Source of the DNA: Litoreibacter ponti
Lineage (GTDB): Bacteria; Pseudomonadota; Alphaproteobacteria; Rhodobacterales; Rhodobacteraceae
Assembly (NCBI RefSeq): GCF_003054285.1
Contig: NZ_QBKS01000002.1
Coordinates: forward strand, 310,001 to 374,000
Direction: 5' to 3'
DNA length: 64,000 nt
Below are positions 53,944-62,154 of this stretch, in pieces. Position 1 is the first letter of the stretch; the number at the start of each line of letters is the position of its first letter. The notes under the pieces are model-generated. The model searched no databases. It was not told the origin of the DNA and worked only from the letters and a program-made list of their open reading frames with translations. Made by a program: the position numbers and the translations under genes.

Positions 53944-54735
53944 TCAGCTCTCGCGCATCCGGCGCTCAAATCGGCGCAAGGCGAGCGATAGCGTGACCGT
54001 CAGGGTCAGGTAGATCAGCGCCACCACGTTGTAGGTCTCGAAGTAACGGAAGTTGCCTGCCGCAGTGACCTTGCCCAGCTGGGTAATGTCGCCCACACCC
54101 AGCACCGAGACGAGCGAGCTGTCTTTCACCATCGCCACAAAGTCATTGCCCAAGGGCGGCAGTATCGTGCGGATCGCTTGTGGAAAGACCACATAACGGA
54201 AGCGCTGCCAGCGGCTCAGGCCCAGCGTCTGCGCGGCCTCAAGCTGGCCGGGGTCGACCGATTGCAGACCGGCGCGAAAGACCTCTGCGATGAAGGCGGA
54301 ATAGCCAATCGCCAGCGCCAGCGTCGCCCGCCAGAGCAGCGGAAAGTCGCGGGTTCGCCAAGGGTCCGCGCCAAACGGCTCCAGCGCCCAGTTGATCCCA
54401 GCGATCAGGCCGGGGGCCACCACGAAGGCCGTGTAGAGCAGCAGCACGATGATCGGGATGCCGCGAATGACCTCAATATATAGCCGGGCAATCTGCCGCG
54501 CGATCAGGCTGCGCGACAGCGACATCAGCGCGAGGATTAGCCCCAGCGAGGCGGCAAGCGCGAAGCCCACCAGCGTCACGATGACGGTGATCTGGATGCC
54601 TTTGGACAGGGTGCCGAGGACCTGCGAATACAGATCGTCGGCCACCACTTGGTAGCCGAGCCACAGCACGACGCCCCCCAAAAGCACCAGCCAGTAGGGG
54701 AAATCGCCGCTCTCGTCGCGGGCGGGGCCCAGCAA
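53944..54735 (-). CDS. Polar amino-acid ABC transporter permease
   Basis: A 263-residue HisM/GlnP-type permease with five to six membrane helices. The family loop AFIAEVFRAGLQSVDPGQLEAAQTLGLSRWQRFRYVVFPQAIR (about 155-197) contains the EAA motif that docks on the ATPase. The start appears to be a TTG at 54735, three bases after the binding-protein stop. No ATPase gene is adjacent, so it must use one encoded elsewhere. Substrate class is from family only. Confidence 0.88.
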   Translation of the reverse strand: MLGPARDESGDFPYWLVLLGGVVLWLGYQVVADDLYSQVLGTLSKGIQITVIVTLVGFALAASLGLILALMSLSRSLIARQIARLYIEVIRGIPIIVLLLYTAFVVAPGLIAGINWALEPFGADPWRTRDFPLLWRATLALAIGYSAFIAEVFRAGLQSVDPGQLEAAQTLGLSRWQRFRYVVFPQAIRTILPPLGNDFVAMVKDSSLVSVLGVGDITQLGKVTAAGNFRYFETYNVVALIYLTLTVTLSLALRRFERRMRES

Positions 54736-54738
54736 GGA

Positions 54739-55527
54739 TTAGCCGCCGAGCTTGTAGTCGAGGAACCACTTCTTGTTGAGCGCCTCAAGCGTGCCGTCCG
54801 CCTCCATCGCGGCGATGGCGGCGTTGATCGGCGCGACCAGATCGGAGCCTTTGGGGAAGATGAAGCCGAAATCCTCGGTCCCGAGCGGCTCGCCCACGAT
54901 CTTCAGCGCCCCGTCGGACGCACGCACATAGCCCTCGCCCGCGGTGCTGTCGGTCAGAACCAGATCAACGTCGCCCGTGCGCAGGGCCTGAACGCCTGCC
55001 CCGAAGGTCTCGAACTTGACAATGCGCGGGTTTTCTTCGTTGCCGTCAAGCACATCATAGACGCCGACATAGAAGGGCGTGGTGCCGGGTTGGGCGGCCA
55101 TCAGCAGCCCATCGTCCGCCGCAAAGCTCGCCGCATCGCTGAAGCGCGCCTCGTCTCCGCGCACCATCATCAGCATCTGGCTGGTCATGTATTTATCGGA
55201 GAAATCGACCTTCTCCTTGCGGTCCTCGCGGATGGTGATGCCGGTCATGCCGACATCATACTGCGCCTCAGAGACGGCGGGGATCATCGCGTCCCAGCTG
55301 GTGTTCTCGTATACGACGGTGATGTTGATCCGCTCCGCGATCTCGGCCACCGCGTCGTATTCCCAGCCGATGGGATTGCCGGTCCCGGGCTCGATGAATT
55401 GCAGCGGCGGGTAGGCGTTTTCGGTCACAAACACCACCTCGCGCCCCTCCAAATCGGGCAGATGCCCGTCCGCAAGCGCGGCAGTGGCGGTGAAGGCGGC
55501 AAGGGTGAGGGCAGCGTATTTCAACAT
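54739..55527 (-). CDS. Polar amino-acid ABC transporter substrate-binding protein
   Basis: A 262-residue periplasmic protein with signal peptide (1-19, ending ALA). The SBP_bac_3 pattern is clear: VVFVTENAYPPLQFIEPGTGNPIGWEYDAVAEIAERIN, then YDVGMTGITIREDRKEKVDFSDKYM. It captures an amino acid or related compound for the permease gene that follows. It is divergent from the iron-type alcohol dehydrogenase gene. Confidence 0.9.
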   Translation of the reverse strand: MLKYAALTLAAFTATAALADGHLPDLEGREVVFVTENAYPPLQFIEPGTGNPIGWEYDAVAEIAERINITVVYENTSWDAMIPAVSEAQYDVGMTGITIREDRKEKVDFSDKYMTSQMLMMVRGDEARFSDAASFAADDGLLMAAQPGTTPFYVGVYDVLDGNEENPRIVKFETFGAGVQALRTGDVDLVLTDSTAGEGYVRASDGALKIVGEPLGTEDFGFIFPKGSDLVAPINAAIAAMEADGTLEALNKKWFLDYKLGG

Positions 55528-55603
55528 CGGTCAGGTTCCCTGTTGTCATTGACTGGCAGACAGTATGGTGTGGCCCGAAGGGTTTGCAAGCGGGGAGGCC
55601 AGC

Positions 55604-56764
55604 ATGACCATAGGACGGGTGCAATCGCCCCGGATCATCCGGATCGGTGGCGGAGTGGCGGCGGAAACTGCCGATGTTTTAGGCCAATTGGGGCTGTCCC
55701 ACCCGTTGATCGTGACAGACAAGACCCTGGTCGGGCTAGGCCACGTGGCCCGGGTGACGGACACGCTTGACGCTGCGGGAATGCGCTATTCGATCTTCGA
55801 TGGCGTGGTGGAGGATCCGACGGACACCTGCCTCGATGCAGGGTTGCAGGCCTTGAGGGCGGAAGATTTCGACTGCGTGATTGGCCTCGGCGGCGGCTCG
55901 GCGCTGGATGCGGCCAAGGCGGTATCCTTCATGTCGGTCAATCCGGGCCATGTGCGCGACTACAAGGCGCCCACACAGATCGACCGTTGCGGCCCGCCTG
56001 TCATTGCGATCCCGACAACGGGCGGCACCGGGTCAGAGCTGACCCGCTGGTGCGTAATTACCGACACCAAGCGGGTGGAGAAATACAACCTGTCCGGCCT
56101 CGCCTGCGTCGCCACCGCAGCACTGATCGACTGGGAATTCACCGTGACAAAGCCCGCGCGTATCACGGCGGATACGGCGGTAGACAGCCTGACCCACGCG
56201 ATCGAGGCCTATGTGTCGAAGAAGGCCTTCGCCTATACCGACACCTTCGCGCTCTCCGCCATGCCGCTGATTGCGCGCCATGTACGACACGCCTGCGCCG
56301 AGCCGGACCATGCCGAGGCGCGCGAGGCCCTGATGCTAGCCGCAAGCCAGGCGGGGATGGCGTTTTCCAACGCTTCCGTCGCGCTGGTCCATGGCATGAG
56401 CCGCCCCATCGGCGCTCATTTCCACGTGGCCCACGGACTGTCCAACGCGATGCTGCTGCCAGAGGTTACCGCCTTCTCGGTCGATCACGCACAGGCTCGA
56501 TACGCGACCTGCGCCCGCGTGATGGAGATGGCAGGCGACACCGACAGCGACGCCACCGCCTGCGCCAAGCTGGTGGAGGGTCTGCGGCGGCTGAACGACG
56601 ATCTCAAAGTGCCCAGCCCTTCGGCGCAGGGGCTTGAAGAGACCGCGTATTTCGACACGCTGCCGCTGATGGCCGAGCAGGCGTTGGCCTCTGGCTCCCC
56701 GCAAAACAATCCCCGCGTGCCAAGCGCCGAGGAGATCGTCTCGCTCTACACCAAGATCTGGTGA
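55604..56764 (+). CDS. Iron-containing (type III) alcohol dehydrogenase
   Basis: A 386-residue NAD-dependent dehydrogenase. The coenzyme motif GLGGGSALDAAKAV (about 93-106), the TTGGTGSE segment near 137 and the metal region FSNASVALVHGMSRPIGAHFHVAHGLSNAM (with several His ligands, about 257-286) mark the family. The ATG at 55604 follows GGGGAGG. Possible substrates are maleylacetate, 1,3-propanediol or other small alcohols; none can be chosen from sequence alone. The next gene begins in its stop codon (GTGA). Confidence 0.9.
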   Translation: MTIGRVQSPRIIRIGGGVAAETADVLGQLGLSHPLIVTDKTLVGLGHVARVTDTLDAAGMRYSIFDGVVEDPTDTCLDAGLQALRAEDFDCVIGLGGGSALDAAKAVSFMSVNPGHVRDYKAPTQIDRCGPPVIAIPTTGGTGSELTRWCVITDTKRVEKYNLSGLACVATAALIDWEFTVTKPARITADTAVDSLTHAIEAYVSKKAFAYTDTFALSAMPLIARHVRHACAEPDHAEAREALMLAASQAGMAFSNASVALVHGMSRPIGAHFHVAHGLSNAMLLPEVTAFSVDHAQARYATCARVMEMAGDTDSDATACAKLVEGLRRLNDDLKVPSPSAQGLEETAYFDTLPLMAEQALASGSPQNNPRVPSAEEIVSLYTKIW

Positions 56765-57339
56765 CCCAGATGGCGCTCGTGAAATTCTTCTGCTGGCTCC
56801 TGTCGCTTATCGCCCTCACCGCGCTATTGGTGACGGGCTTCGGGCTGTCGCTGACGGGTCTTCCACGCATGGTCATCGACGGCTACCTGACGGCCCAATC
56901 TGCGCTCTTTGCGCTGGTCCCGCGCGCGGTCTCTGCAAGCTGGCAGGCGGCCTTCGTCTTCTATCTGCTCTTCGGCGTCGTCGAGCGCGCCTTCAGCGAA
57001 TGGGGGTTCGAGTATGCGGGGCTCGTGCAGCGCGGCACCCGAATGCCCCTCAAAAAGCTCGGCCGCTGGGTTCGCGCCGTGGTGTCGGTGGTGGCGTGGC
57101 CGCTCTCGCTGGCCTCGGATGTGATGGCGGTGCTGCTGTGGCACCGGGGCACCGGCGAGCTGGCGCGCGAGGCCTCCGCCCTGACCTTGCGCTCGATGCG
57201 GTACGGCCTGAGCCGCGACGAGGTCGAGGACGTCGTGGGCCGCTACGGCCGTCTGACCTACATGGCTCGCCCCCTGTTCATGACCGCACTTTGCCTGACC
57301 TACGTCGTCCTGATGCTCGTCCTGTTCCTGATCTTTTAG
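56761..57339 (+). CDS. Membrane protein of unknown function
   Basis: A 192-residue protein with hydrophobic stretches at about 8-32, 43-73, 103-126 and 165-192, so three to four membrane helices. It starts at GTG (56761) overlapping the dehydrogenase stop, or at ATG three codons later. A polar stretch of about 40 residues (130-168) follows the third helix. No family was recognised. Coupling to the alcohol dehydrogenase gene is positional only. Confidence 0.72.
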   Translation: MTQMALVKFFCWLLSLIALTALLVTGFGLSLTGLPRMVIDGYLTAQSALFALVPRAVSASWQAAFVFYLLFGVVERAFSEWGFEYAGLVQRGTRMPLKKLGRWVRAVVSVVAWPLSLASDVMAVLLWHRGTGELAREASALTLRSMRYGLSRDEVEDVVGRYGRLTYMARPLFMTALCLTYVVLMLVLFLIF

Positions 57340-57460
57340 GCCATTGTGCGCGAAAGGAAGAGATTGAGTGTGCTCTTAGATTTCCCATCTCTGATCTGCC
57401 CTTCGCCGCAGAGTCGCAAACGGCAGCTTGGATAAAAACCTAGGACGTGTTGGGCGGCTT

Positions 57461-57874
57461 CTAGCGATCAAGGAACGGTTTCTCGATCCGCCACCATGTC
57501 CATCCACCGAAGATCCCCGCAAGCAATCCGACGGATATGACTTGCAGCCAAGCAGACCATCCGTCTTCGGTTGAGAATAAAACAAACACAGAGCCGCAAA
57601 GACCAATAAAAGCCCCGGATATCAGCGCGACGGCCCGCGGACGCTCGAATGCCAGCCCCAAAACCATGCGCAGCAGCGCGCCAGCCGGCATTGCGAACAA
57701 AGCGACGAGCAGGATGATCGGTTGCGCGACCACCCAAATAGCAAACCCCTCCAAAATCGAAGATAGGCCACTGTCGAGAAGCATGATCCCCTGACAAACA
57801 ACCAACGCGCCAGTTTCTACTGCGACAAAGCACGCTGCCATCGAGAGTACGAGATTGAATTTTCGTTCGGTCAA
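57461..57874 (-). CDS. Small membrane protein of unknown function in an AT-richer patch
   Basis: A 137-residue protein with four hydrophobic helices (about 8-28, 40-65, 80-100, 108-126) and ending WWRIEKPFLDR. Base composition here and in the flanks is visibly less GC-rich than the neighbours. No known family was seen. It lies 19 bases downstream of another possible small gene on the same strand. The 121-base gap to the convergent gene at 57339 shows nothing else. Confidence 0.62.
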   Translation of the reverse strand: MTERKFNLVLSMAACFVAVETGALVVCQGIMLLDSGLSSILEGFAIWVVAQPIILLVALFAMPAGALLRMVLGLAFERPRAVALISGAFIGLCGSVFVLFSTEDGWSAWLQVISVGLLAGIFGGWTWWRIEKPFLDR

Positions 57875-57893
57875 TTGGTTCTGTTCGCCGTTA

Positions 57894-58064
57894 TCAATCC
57901 CAAAGAGTCTCGGACTCTTCTATCAGGTCTGCGAAGGCCGAGACAAAAATACGTTCTCCGCATAGCCGATAGGTAGGCGCGAAGCCAATCGTGCTTTCAG
58001 TTCCTGTCGAGACGACACGGCCCTGAAGACAATGCGCCGATTCCGACCAGCAGCTTAGCCCCAC
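57894..58064 (-). CDS. Candidate small gene or 3' remnant, unknown function
   Basis: An open frame of 56 codons reading GRVVSTGTESTIGFAPTYRL in its centre and ending EESETLWD. It fills most of the 180-base gap between the VOC gene and the membrane-protein gene. The only start is a GTG at 58064 inside the VOC gene's last codons. The amino-acid composition looks like real protein, with no stop in the frame, but the start is poor; it could be the end of a larger gene that was cut down. No family recognised. Confidence 0.32.
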   Translation of the reverse strand: MGLSCWSESAHCLQGRVVSTGTESTIGFAPTYRLCGERIFVSAFADLIEESETLWD

Positions 58065-58444
58065 GCGGCGTTTTGGAATACGATGCGGTAACCATCCGGG
58101 TCCTCGAAGGTCAGGCCGTCCCTGTCCCAGTAGGGGTTGAGGGAAGCCACAGGCGCAAAGCCCGCAGACCGCATTTGGTCGACCTGAGCCTGCCAGACGG
58201 GACGCTCCGGCAGGTAGAACACCAACAGATTGTCTTGACTGGGCGCGCGCCCGACCCGGTGCTCCGCGGCCCGTGTGAACTCGAAGTGATAGGGCGCGCC
58301 GGGATTGCCCAGCATGACACCGTCAAATCCGTCATGGTCGCGGAATTCGTACAACACCGACAGGCCGAGGCCGTCCCGGTAAAACGGCAGCAAATTCGCG
58401 ATATTTTCGGTGGGACGCGCCACCCTCAGGGTCGGCGCGCGCAT
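58055..58444 (-). CDS. VOC (glyoxalase/bleomycin-resistance) family protein
   Basis: A 129-residue protein made of paired beta-alpha-beta-beta-beta units: RVARPTENIANLLPFYRDGLGLSVLYEF, then YHFEFT, VASLNPYWDRDGLTFEDPDGYRIVFQNA. The pattern is close to YycE-type VOC proteins. Metal ligands (His54/Glu56 type in HFEF and Glu in FEDPDGY) are present. Function unknown. It lies 3 bases after ubiK, on the same strand. Confidence 0.86.
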   Translation of the reverse strand: MRAPTLRVARPTENIANLLPFYRDGLGLSVLYEFRDHDGFDGVMLGNPGAPYHFEFTRAAEHRVGRAPSQDNLLVFYLPERPVWQAQVDQMRSAGFAPVASLNPYWDRDGLTFEDPDGYRIVFQNAAWG

Positions 58445-58447
58445 CGG

Positions 58448-58696
58448 TCAGGACTTCTTCTTGCGCTCCAGCGCGTCGAGCCGGGATTTCAGCGCCTCGT
58501 TCTCTTCACGCGCCTTCTGGGCCATCAGGCGGACGGCCTCGAACTCGTCGCGGGTCACGAAATCGCGGTCCGCGAGCCAGCGATCGAGCATGCCCTTCAT
58601 GGCGTTCTCGGCCTCGGTCTTGGCGCCCTGTGCCACGCCCATCGCGTTGGTGGCGAGCTGCGACATGTCGTCGAAAAACTTGTTGCGGGTCTGCAT
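58448..58696 (-). CDS. ubiK: UbiK-type accessory factor (membrane fusogenic BMFP family)
   Basis: An 82-residue protein starting MQTRNKFFDDMSQLATNAMG with an amphipathic N-terminal helix and a C-terminal coiled coil (about 55-80, ENEALKSRLDALE). The family trimerises and in enterobacteria helps ubiquinone synthesis (UbiK). AAGGAG lies upstream of the ATG at 58696. It is divergent from lgt, with 91 bases between the starts. Confidence 0.85.
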   Translation of the reverse strand: MQTRNKFFDDMSQLATNAMGVAQGAKTEAENAMKGMLDRWLADRDFVTRDEFEAVRLMAQKAREENEALKSRLDALERKKKS

Positions 58697-58787
58697 GGGA
58701 TCACTCCTTCGTGTTGCCATATATATGGGTCGCTCCGCCACGCTGCGCAAGGTTGACATCGCGAGCGCGGCGTCGCACCACGCCAAC

Positions 58788-59672
58788 ATGATCGCAGCCC
58801 TGCCCTTTCCCGACGTCTCGCCCGAGATCTTCAGCATCGAGATCGGCACGTTCACCTTCGCCCTTCGCTGGTACGCGCTGGCCTATATCGCGGGGCTGGT
58901 GATCGCGTGGCGGATCGTTGTGGGGCTGATGAAGCGCCCTGCGCTGTGGGGGACCTATGGCGCGCCGATGAAGCCTGACCAGCCGGAGGATCTACTGACC
59001 TGGATCATCATCGGCGTGGTCTTTGGCGGGCGTCTGGGCTTCGTGCTGTTCTACCAGCCCGAGTATTACCTCGCGAACCCTACCGATATCCTGAAGGTCT
59101 GGGAGGGCGGTATGTCCTTCCATGGCGGCTTTCTTGGCGTGGTCATCGCCGCGATGATCTACTGCCGCCGCCACGCGCTGCCGATGCTGCGGGTGGGCGA
59201 CGCGGTCGCGATCTCCGCACCGCCCGGGCTATTCTTGGGCCGGGTTGCCAACTTCATCAATGCAGAGCTTTGGGGCCGCCCCACGGACGTGCCTTGGGCC
59301 TTCGCCTTTCCGGGCAGCGCCGCGCAGGATTGCCCGGGCGTCGAGGGCATCTGCACCCGCCACCCCTCGCAGCTTTACGAGGCGGGGCTCGAGGGCCTGG
59401 TGCTTGGCGGTGTCATGCTTTGGCTCGCCTATCGGCGCGGTTGGCTGATGCGCCCCGGCGCGATGATCGGCGTGTTCCTGATCGGCTACGGGGCGGCGCG
59501 GTTCTTTGTCGAATTCTTCCGCCAGCCCGATGCGCAGTTTGTCTCCGACGACAACCTGCTGGGCCTCGCCTTCGAGGTCTCCGGCTACGGGTTGACCATG
59601 GGGCAGATCCTGTCGACGCCGATGATCCTCTTGGGGCTCTGGATGATCTGGCGCGCCCGCATCAAGACATGA
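58788..59672 (+). CDS. lgt: Prolipoprotein diacylglyceryl transferase
   Basis: A 294-residue integral membrane enzyme that adds diacylglycerol to lipobox cysteines. It has the start FPDVSPEIFSIEIGTFTFALRWYALAYI, the GGRLGFVLFY and SFHGGFLG motifs, and the Lgt signature GRVANFINAELWGR near 151-164, followed by HPSQLYEAGLEG. About seven helices. The ATG at 58788 fits the family; an in-frame ATG 63 bases upstream lacks support. ATGA overlap with the next gene. Confidence 0.95.
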   Translation: MIAALPFPDVSPEIFSIEIGTFTFALRWYALAYIAGLVIAWRIVVGLMKRPALWGTYGAPMKPDQPEDLLTWIIIGVVFGGRLGFVLFYQPEYYLANPTDILKVWEGGMSFHGGFLGVVIAAMIYCRRHALPMLRVGDAVAISAPPGLFLGRVANFINAELWGRPTDVPWAFAFPGSAAQDCPGVEGICTRHPSQLYEAGLEGLVLGGVMLWLAYRRGWLMRPGAMIGVFLIGYGAARFFVEFFRQPDAQFVSDDNLLGLAFEVSGYGLTMGQILSTPMILLGLWMIWRARIKT

Positions 59673-60724
59673 GCCTGCGCACGCAGATCCTGCGCCAGAT
59701 CGAGCTCGACGGCCCGATCAGCGTGGCCGACTACATGAACCTTTGCCTGCTGTCGCCCGGGCATGGCTATTACGCGACCCGCGACCCGTTCGGCAGCTCG
59801 GGTGACTTCATCACCGCACCGGAGGTCAGCCAGATGTTCGGCGAGCTCTTGGGGCTGTGCCTTGCGCAGGCGTGGATGGATCAGGGCCGACCCGATTGCT
59901 ACCTGGCGGAGCTTGGCCCGGGCCGCGGCACGCTCATGCGTGATGTCCTGCGGGCGACGGCGGGTGTGCCGGGCTTTCCGCGCCGCGTCGTTCTGGTGGA
60001 AGCCAGCGCTCATCTACGCGCCGTGCAACGCGAGACGCTTAATGGCGCGGATGTCTCGTGGGTCGAAAGCGCTGATGCCTTGCCGGACGGCCCCGCGCTT
60101 ATTCTGGCCAACGAGTTTTTTGACGCGCTGCCCGTGCGCCAGTTCCTGCGCGCCGATGATGGCTGGTGCGAGCGCCGCATCGGGCGCAAGGACGAGGCGC
60201 TGATCTTCGGTCTGACCCCTCCCGCTGCGGTGGACGCCCTAGCCCACCGGCTGGAGGATACCGCGCCCGGAGATATGGTGGCGCATTGCCCCACAGCGGC
60301 GGCCGTGATGGAGGCGCTTGCGCCGCGCATTGGCCGCAATGGTGCCCTGATCGTGATCGACTACGGCGATTGGCGGGTGACAGGCGACACGTTTCAAGCC
60401 GTCAAGGGACACCAAAAGGTAGACCCGCTCGCAGAGCCGGGTGAAGCCGACCTGACCGCCCACGTCGAGTTCGAAGCACTGACATTGCCCGACCTGCAGC
60501 ACTCGGGCCTGACCCCTCAAGGTGTGCTGCTGGAGCGGCTTGGCATCACGGCGCGCGCGCAGGCGCTCGCGCGAAACCTGACCGGCGCAGCGCTCGAAAA
60601 CCATATCGCGGCCCATCGCCGCTTGACGCACCCGGCGGAAATGGGGACGCTGTTCAAAGCGATCGCCTTTACCCCGCCCGGCGCGCCCTTGCCGCCTGGC
60701 TTTGACCCCGCGAGCCCGACATGA
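59669..60724 (+). CDS. SAM-dependent methyltransferase, MidA/NDUFAF7 family
   Basis: A 351-residue protein. The family start is SVADYMNLCLLSPGHGYYATRDPFGSSGDFITAPEVSQMFGELLG, then the SAM loop LAELGPGRGTLMRDVLR and ILANEFFDALPVRQF. The mitochondrial relative methylates an arginine of complex I subunit NDUFS2; a similar target in bacteria is inferred. It is in an lgt-midA-pgeF cluster with 4-base overlaps at both ends. Confidence 0.93.
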   Translation: MSLRTQILRQIELDGPISVADYMNLCLLSPGHGYYATRDPFGSSGDFITAPEVSQMFGELLGLCLAQAWMDQGRPDCYLAELGPGRGTLMRDVLRATAGVPGFPRRVVLVEASAHLRAVQRETLNGADVSWVESADALPDGPALILANEFFDALPVRQFLRADDGWCERRIGRKDEALIFGLTPPAAVDALAHRLEDTAPGDMVAHCPTAAAVMEALAPRIGRNGALIVIDYGDWRVTGDTFQAVKGHQKVDPLAEPGEADLTAHVEFEALTLPDLQHSGLTPQGVLLERLGITARAQALARNLTGAALENHIAAHRRLTHPAEMGTLFKAIAFTPPGAPLPPGFDPASPT

Positions 60725-61473
60725 CGCTGGAGATCCTGACCCATGATAGCCTTGCCCCTTTGCGGCATGGCTTCTTTACACGCCGTGGGGGGGCGTCCTC
60801 GGGGATCTTCAAGGGGCTGAACTGCGGCGCAGGATCGTCCGACCAGCGCGAGGCGGTGATGACCAACCGCGCCCGGGTCGCAGAGGCGATGGAGGTCCCC
60901 GACACTCACCTGGTGTCCGTGCATCAATGCCACTCCGCCGATGTGGTGGTGGTCGACCGCCCGTTGTCGGAAAAGCCGAAAGCGGACGGTCTGGTCACCG
61001 CGACGCCGGGCGTAGCCCTTGGCATCCTGACGGCTGATTGCCAGCCGGTGCTTTTCGCGGATGCGGATGCGGGCGTGATCGGGGCGGCCCATGCAGGCTG
61101 GGGCGGCGCGCTTGGCGGCGTGCTCGAGAACACGGTCAATGCGATGATCGGCCTTGGCGCCGCGCGCGACCGCATCCGGGCAGTGATCGGCCCCTGCATC
61201 TCGCAACGCGCCTACGAGGTCGGACCGGATTACATGGAGCGATTTCTTGACGAGGACCCGGACAGCGCGCGCTTCTTTGCTGACGGCGCGGGCGACCGCG
61301 TGCAATTCGACCTTCCGGGCTACGGTCTGCACCGGTTGCGCGAAGCAGGGATCGAGGCCGAGTGGACGCGACACTGTACCTATTCCGAACCCGACCGGTT
61401 CTACTCCTATCGCCGTAGTGTCCACGAAAAAGAGGCCGACTACGGGCGCTTGATCGCAACAATTCGGCTGTAA
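60721..61473 (+). CDS. pgeF: Purine nucleoside phosphorylase/peptidoglycan editing factor (YfiH/PgeF)
   Basis: A 250-residue multi-copper-oxidase-related (DUF152) protein. HGFFTRRGGASSGIFKGLNCG at the N-terminus, HQCHSADVVVV near 63-73, LTADCQPVLFAD near 101 and AHAGWGGALGGVLEN near 121 carry the zinc-site Cys and His. Relatives cleave adenosine or other purine nucleosides, and the E. coli protein edits peptidoglycan precursors. It is last in the lgt cluster. Confidence 0.93.
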   Translation: MTLEILTHDSLAPLRHGFFTRRGGASSGIFKGLNCGAGSSDQREAVMTNRARVAEAMEVPDTHLVSVHQCHSADVVVVDRPLSEKPKADGLVTATPGVALGILTADCQPVLFADADAGVIGAAHAGWGGALGGVLENTVNAMIGLGAARDRIRAVIGPCISQRAYEVGPDYMERFLDEDPDSARFFADGAGDRVQFDLPGYGLHRLREAGIEAEWTRHCTYSEPDRFYSYRRSVHEKEADYGRLIATIRL

Positions 61474-61523
61474 CCTCGCTTATTGTTTCGCAAATCGTGA
61501 CGATAACGGGGCGGTGACGCGCC

Positions 61524-61538
61524 TTAATCCCGCCTTAA
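61524..61538. promoter_or_regulatory. CtrA-like binding site
   Basis: TTAATCCCGCCTTAA is an exact TTAA-N7-TTAA, the full CtrA box of alphaproteobacteria. It lies 24 bases before the start of the small membrane-protein gene at 61563, in the 89-base gap after pgeF. A chance match is possible but such sites are rare in GC-rich DNA. Confidence 0.5.
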
Positions 61539-61562
61539 ATCTTTTGCTCTACGACTCGTGGT

Positions 61563-61763
61563 ATGGACATTTTGCATACATACGCGCTGGAATTGTTGGC
61601 TTTCACGCTGCTGTCGGTCTGCGTGGTGCTGCGCCACAATCGCCTTCAGAGAAATCTGAAGAAAATCTCTCAAAGCCATTCTGACGCCCCAATGGCGTGG
61701 TGGATTAACCCTGTCCCAAAGCGGGACACGAATTCACCAAACGGGGCCGGAAGGCAGCAGTAA
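61563..61763 (+). CDS. Small single-span membrane protein, unknown function
   Basis: A 66-residue protein. Residues about 8-24 (ALELLAFTLLSVCVVLR) form one hydrophobic helix followed by a basic stretch RHNRLQRNLKK and a polar tail with MAWWINPVPK. It has no recognised family. A CtrA-like box lies just upstream, and another small gene follows 38 bases later. Ribosome site is weak. Coding is likely but not certain. Confidence 0.55.
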   Translation: MDILHTYALELLAFTLLSVCVVLRHNRLQRNLKKISQSHSDAPMAWWINPVPKRDTNSPNGAGRQQ

Positions 61764-61801
61764 AGTAGCGGCGCCCCAGTTAAGCAGAACGGAGCAGGAA
61801 T

Positions 61802-61993
61802 ATGGGCAAGAACAGCCGCTGGATGACATGGGTTCTCGAAGAAAGCGCCACGACCAAGGTCACCATGCCCTGGGCGCGCGGCACTCGTCCTGACTGGAAA
61901 GAGAAGCTGGCAACCGACACGCCAGAGCTCGCCCAGATCGTCGAGAATGGACTGCATTTGGCACGCGGGTCGCATCAGCACGCCGCCCATTAG
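61802..61993 (+). CDS. Small soluble protein, unknown function
   Basis: A 63-residue hydrophilic protein beginning MGKNSRWMTWVLEESATTKVTMPWARG, with GGAGCAGGA before the ATG. The composition (Trp-rich, ending ARGSHQHAAH) and good ribosome site support coding. I recall similar short proteins in roseobacters but no function. The 161-base gap after it holds a weak hairpin (GCGCGA, 7 bases, TCGCGC near 62030) and nothing else clear. Confidence 0.62.
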   Translation: MGKNSRWMTWVLEESATTKVTMPWARGTRPDWKEKLATDTPELAQIVENGLHLARGSHQHAAH

Positions 61994-62154
61994 ACCCATT
62001 GAACACGCTCAACGCGAAATGCCGCGCGATTGTTTTTCGCGCAGGTGTGGGTTTGCGCGGCCGTTGCGGCGAGCCAAGGTGATCCCAAGGACGCCGCTTT
62101 GGCGCGGAACCATTTCTCTTTGCATCCGAAAAACATTTGGGCCATGACGGATTC

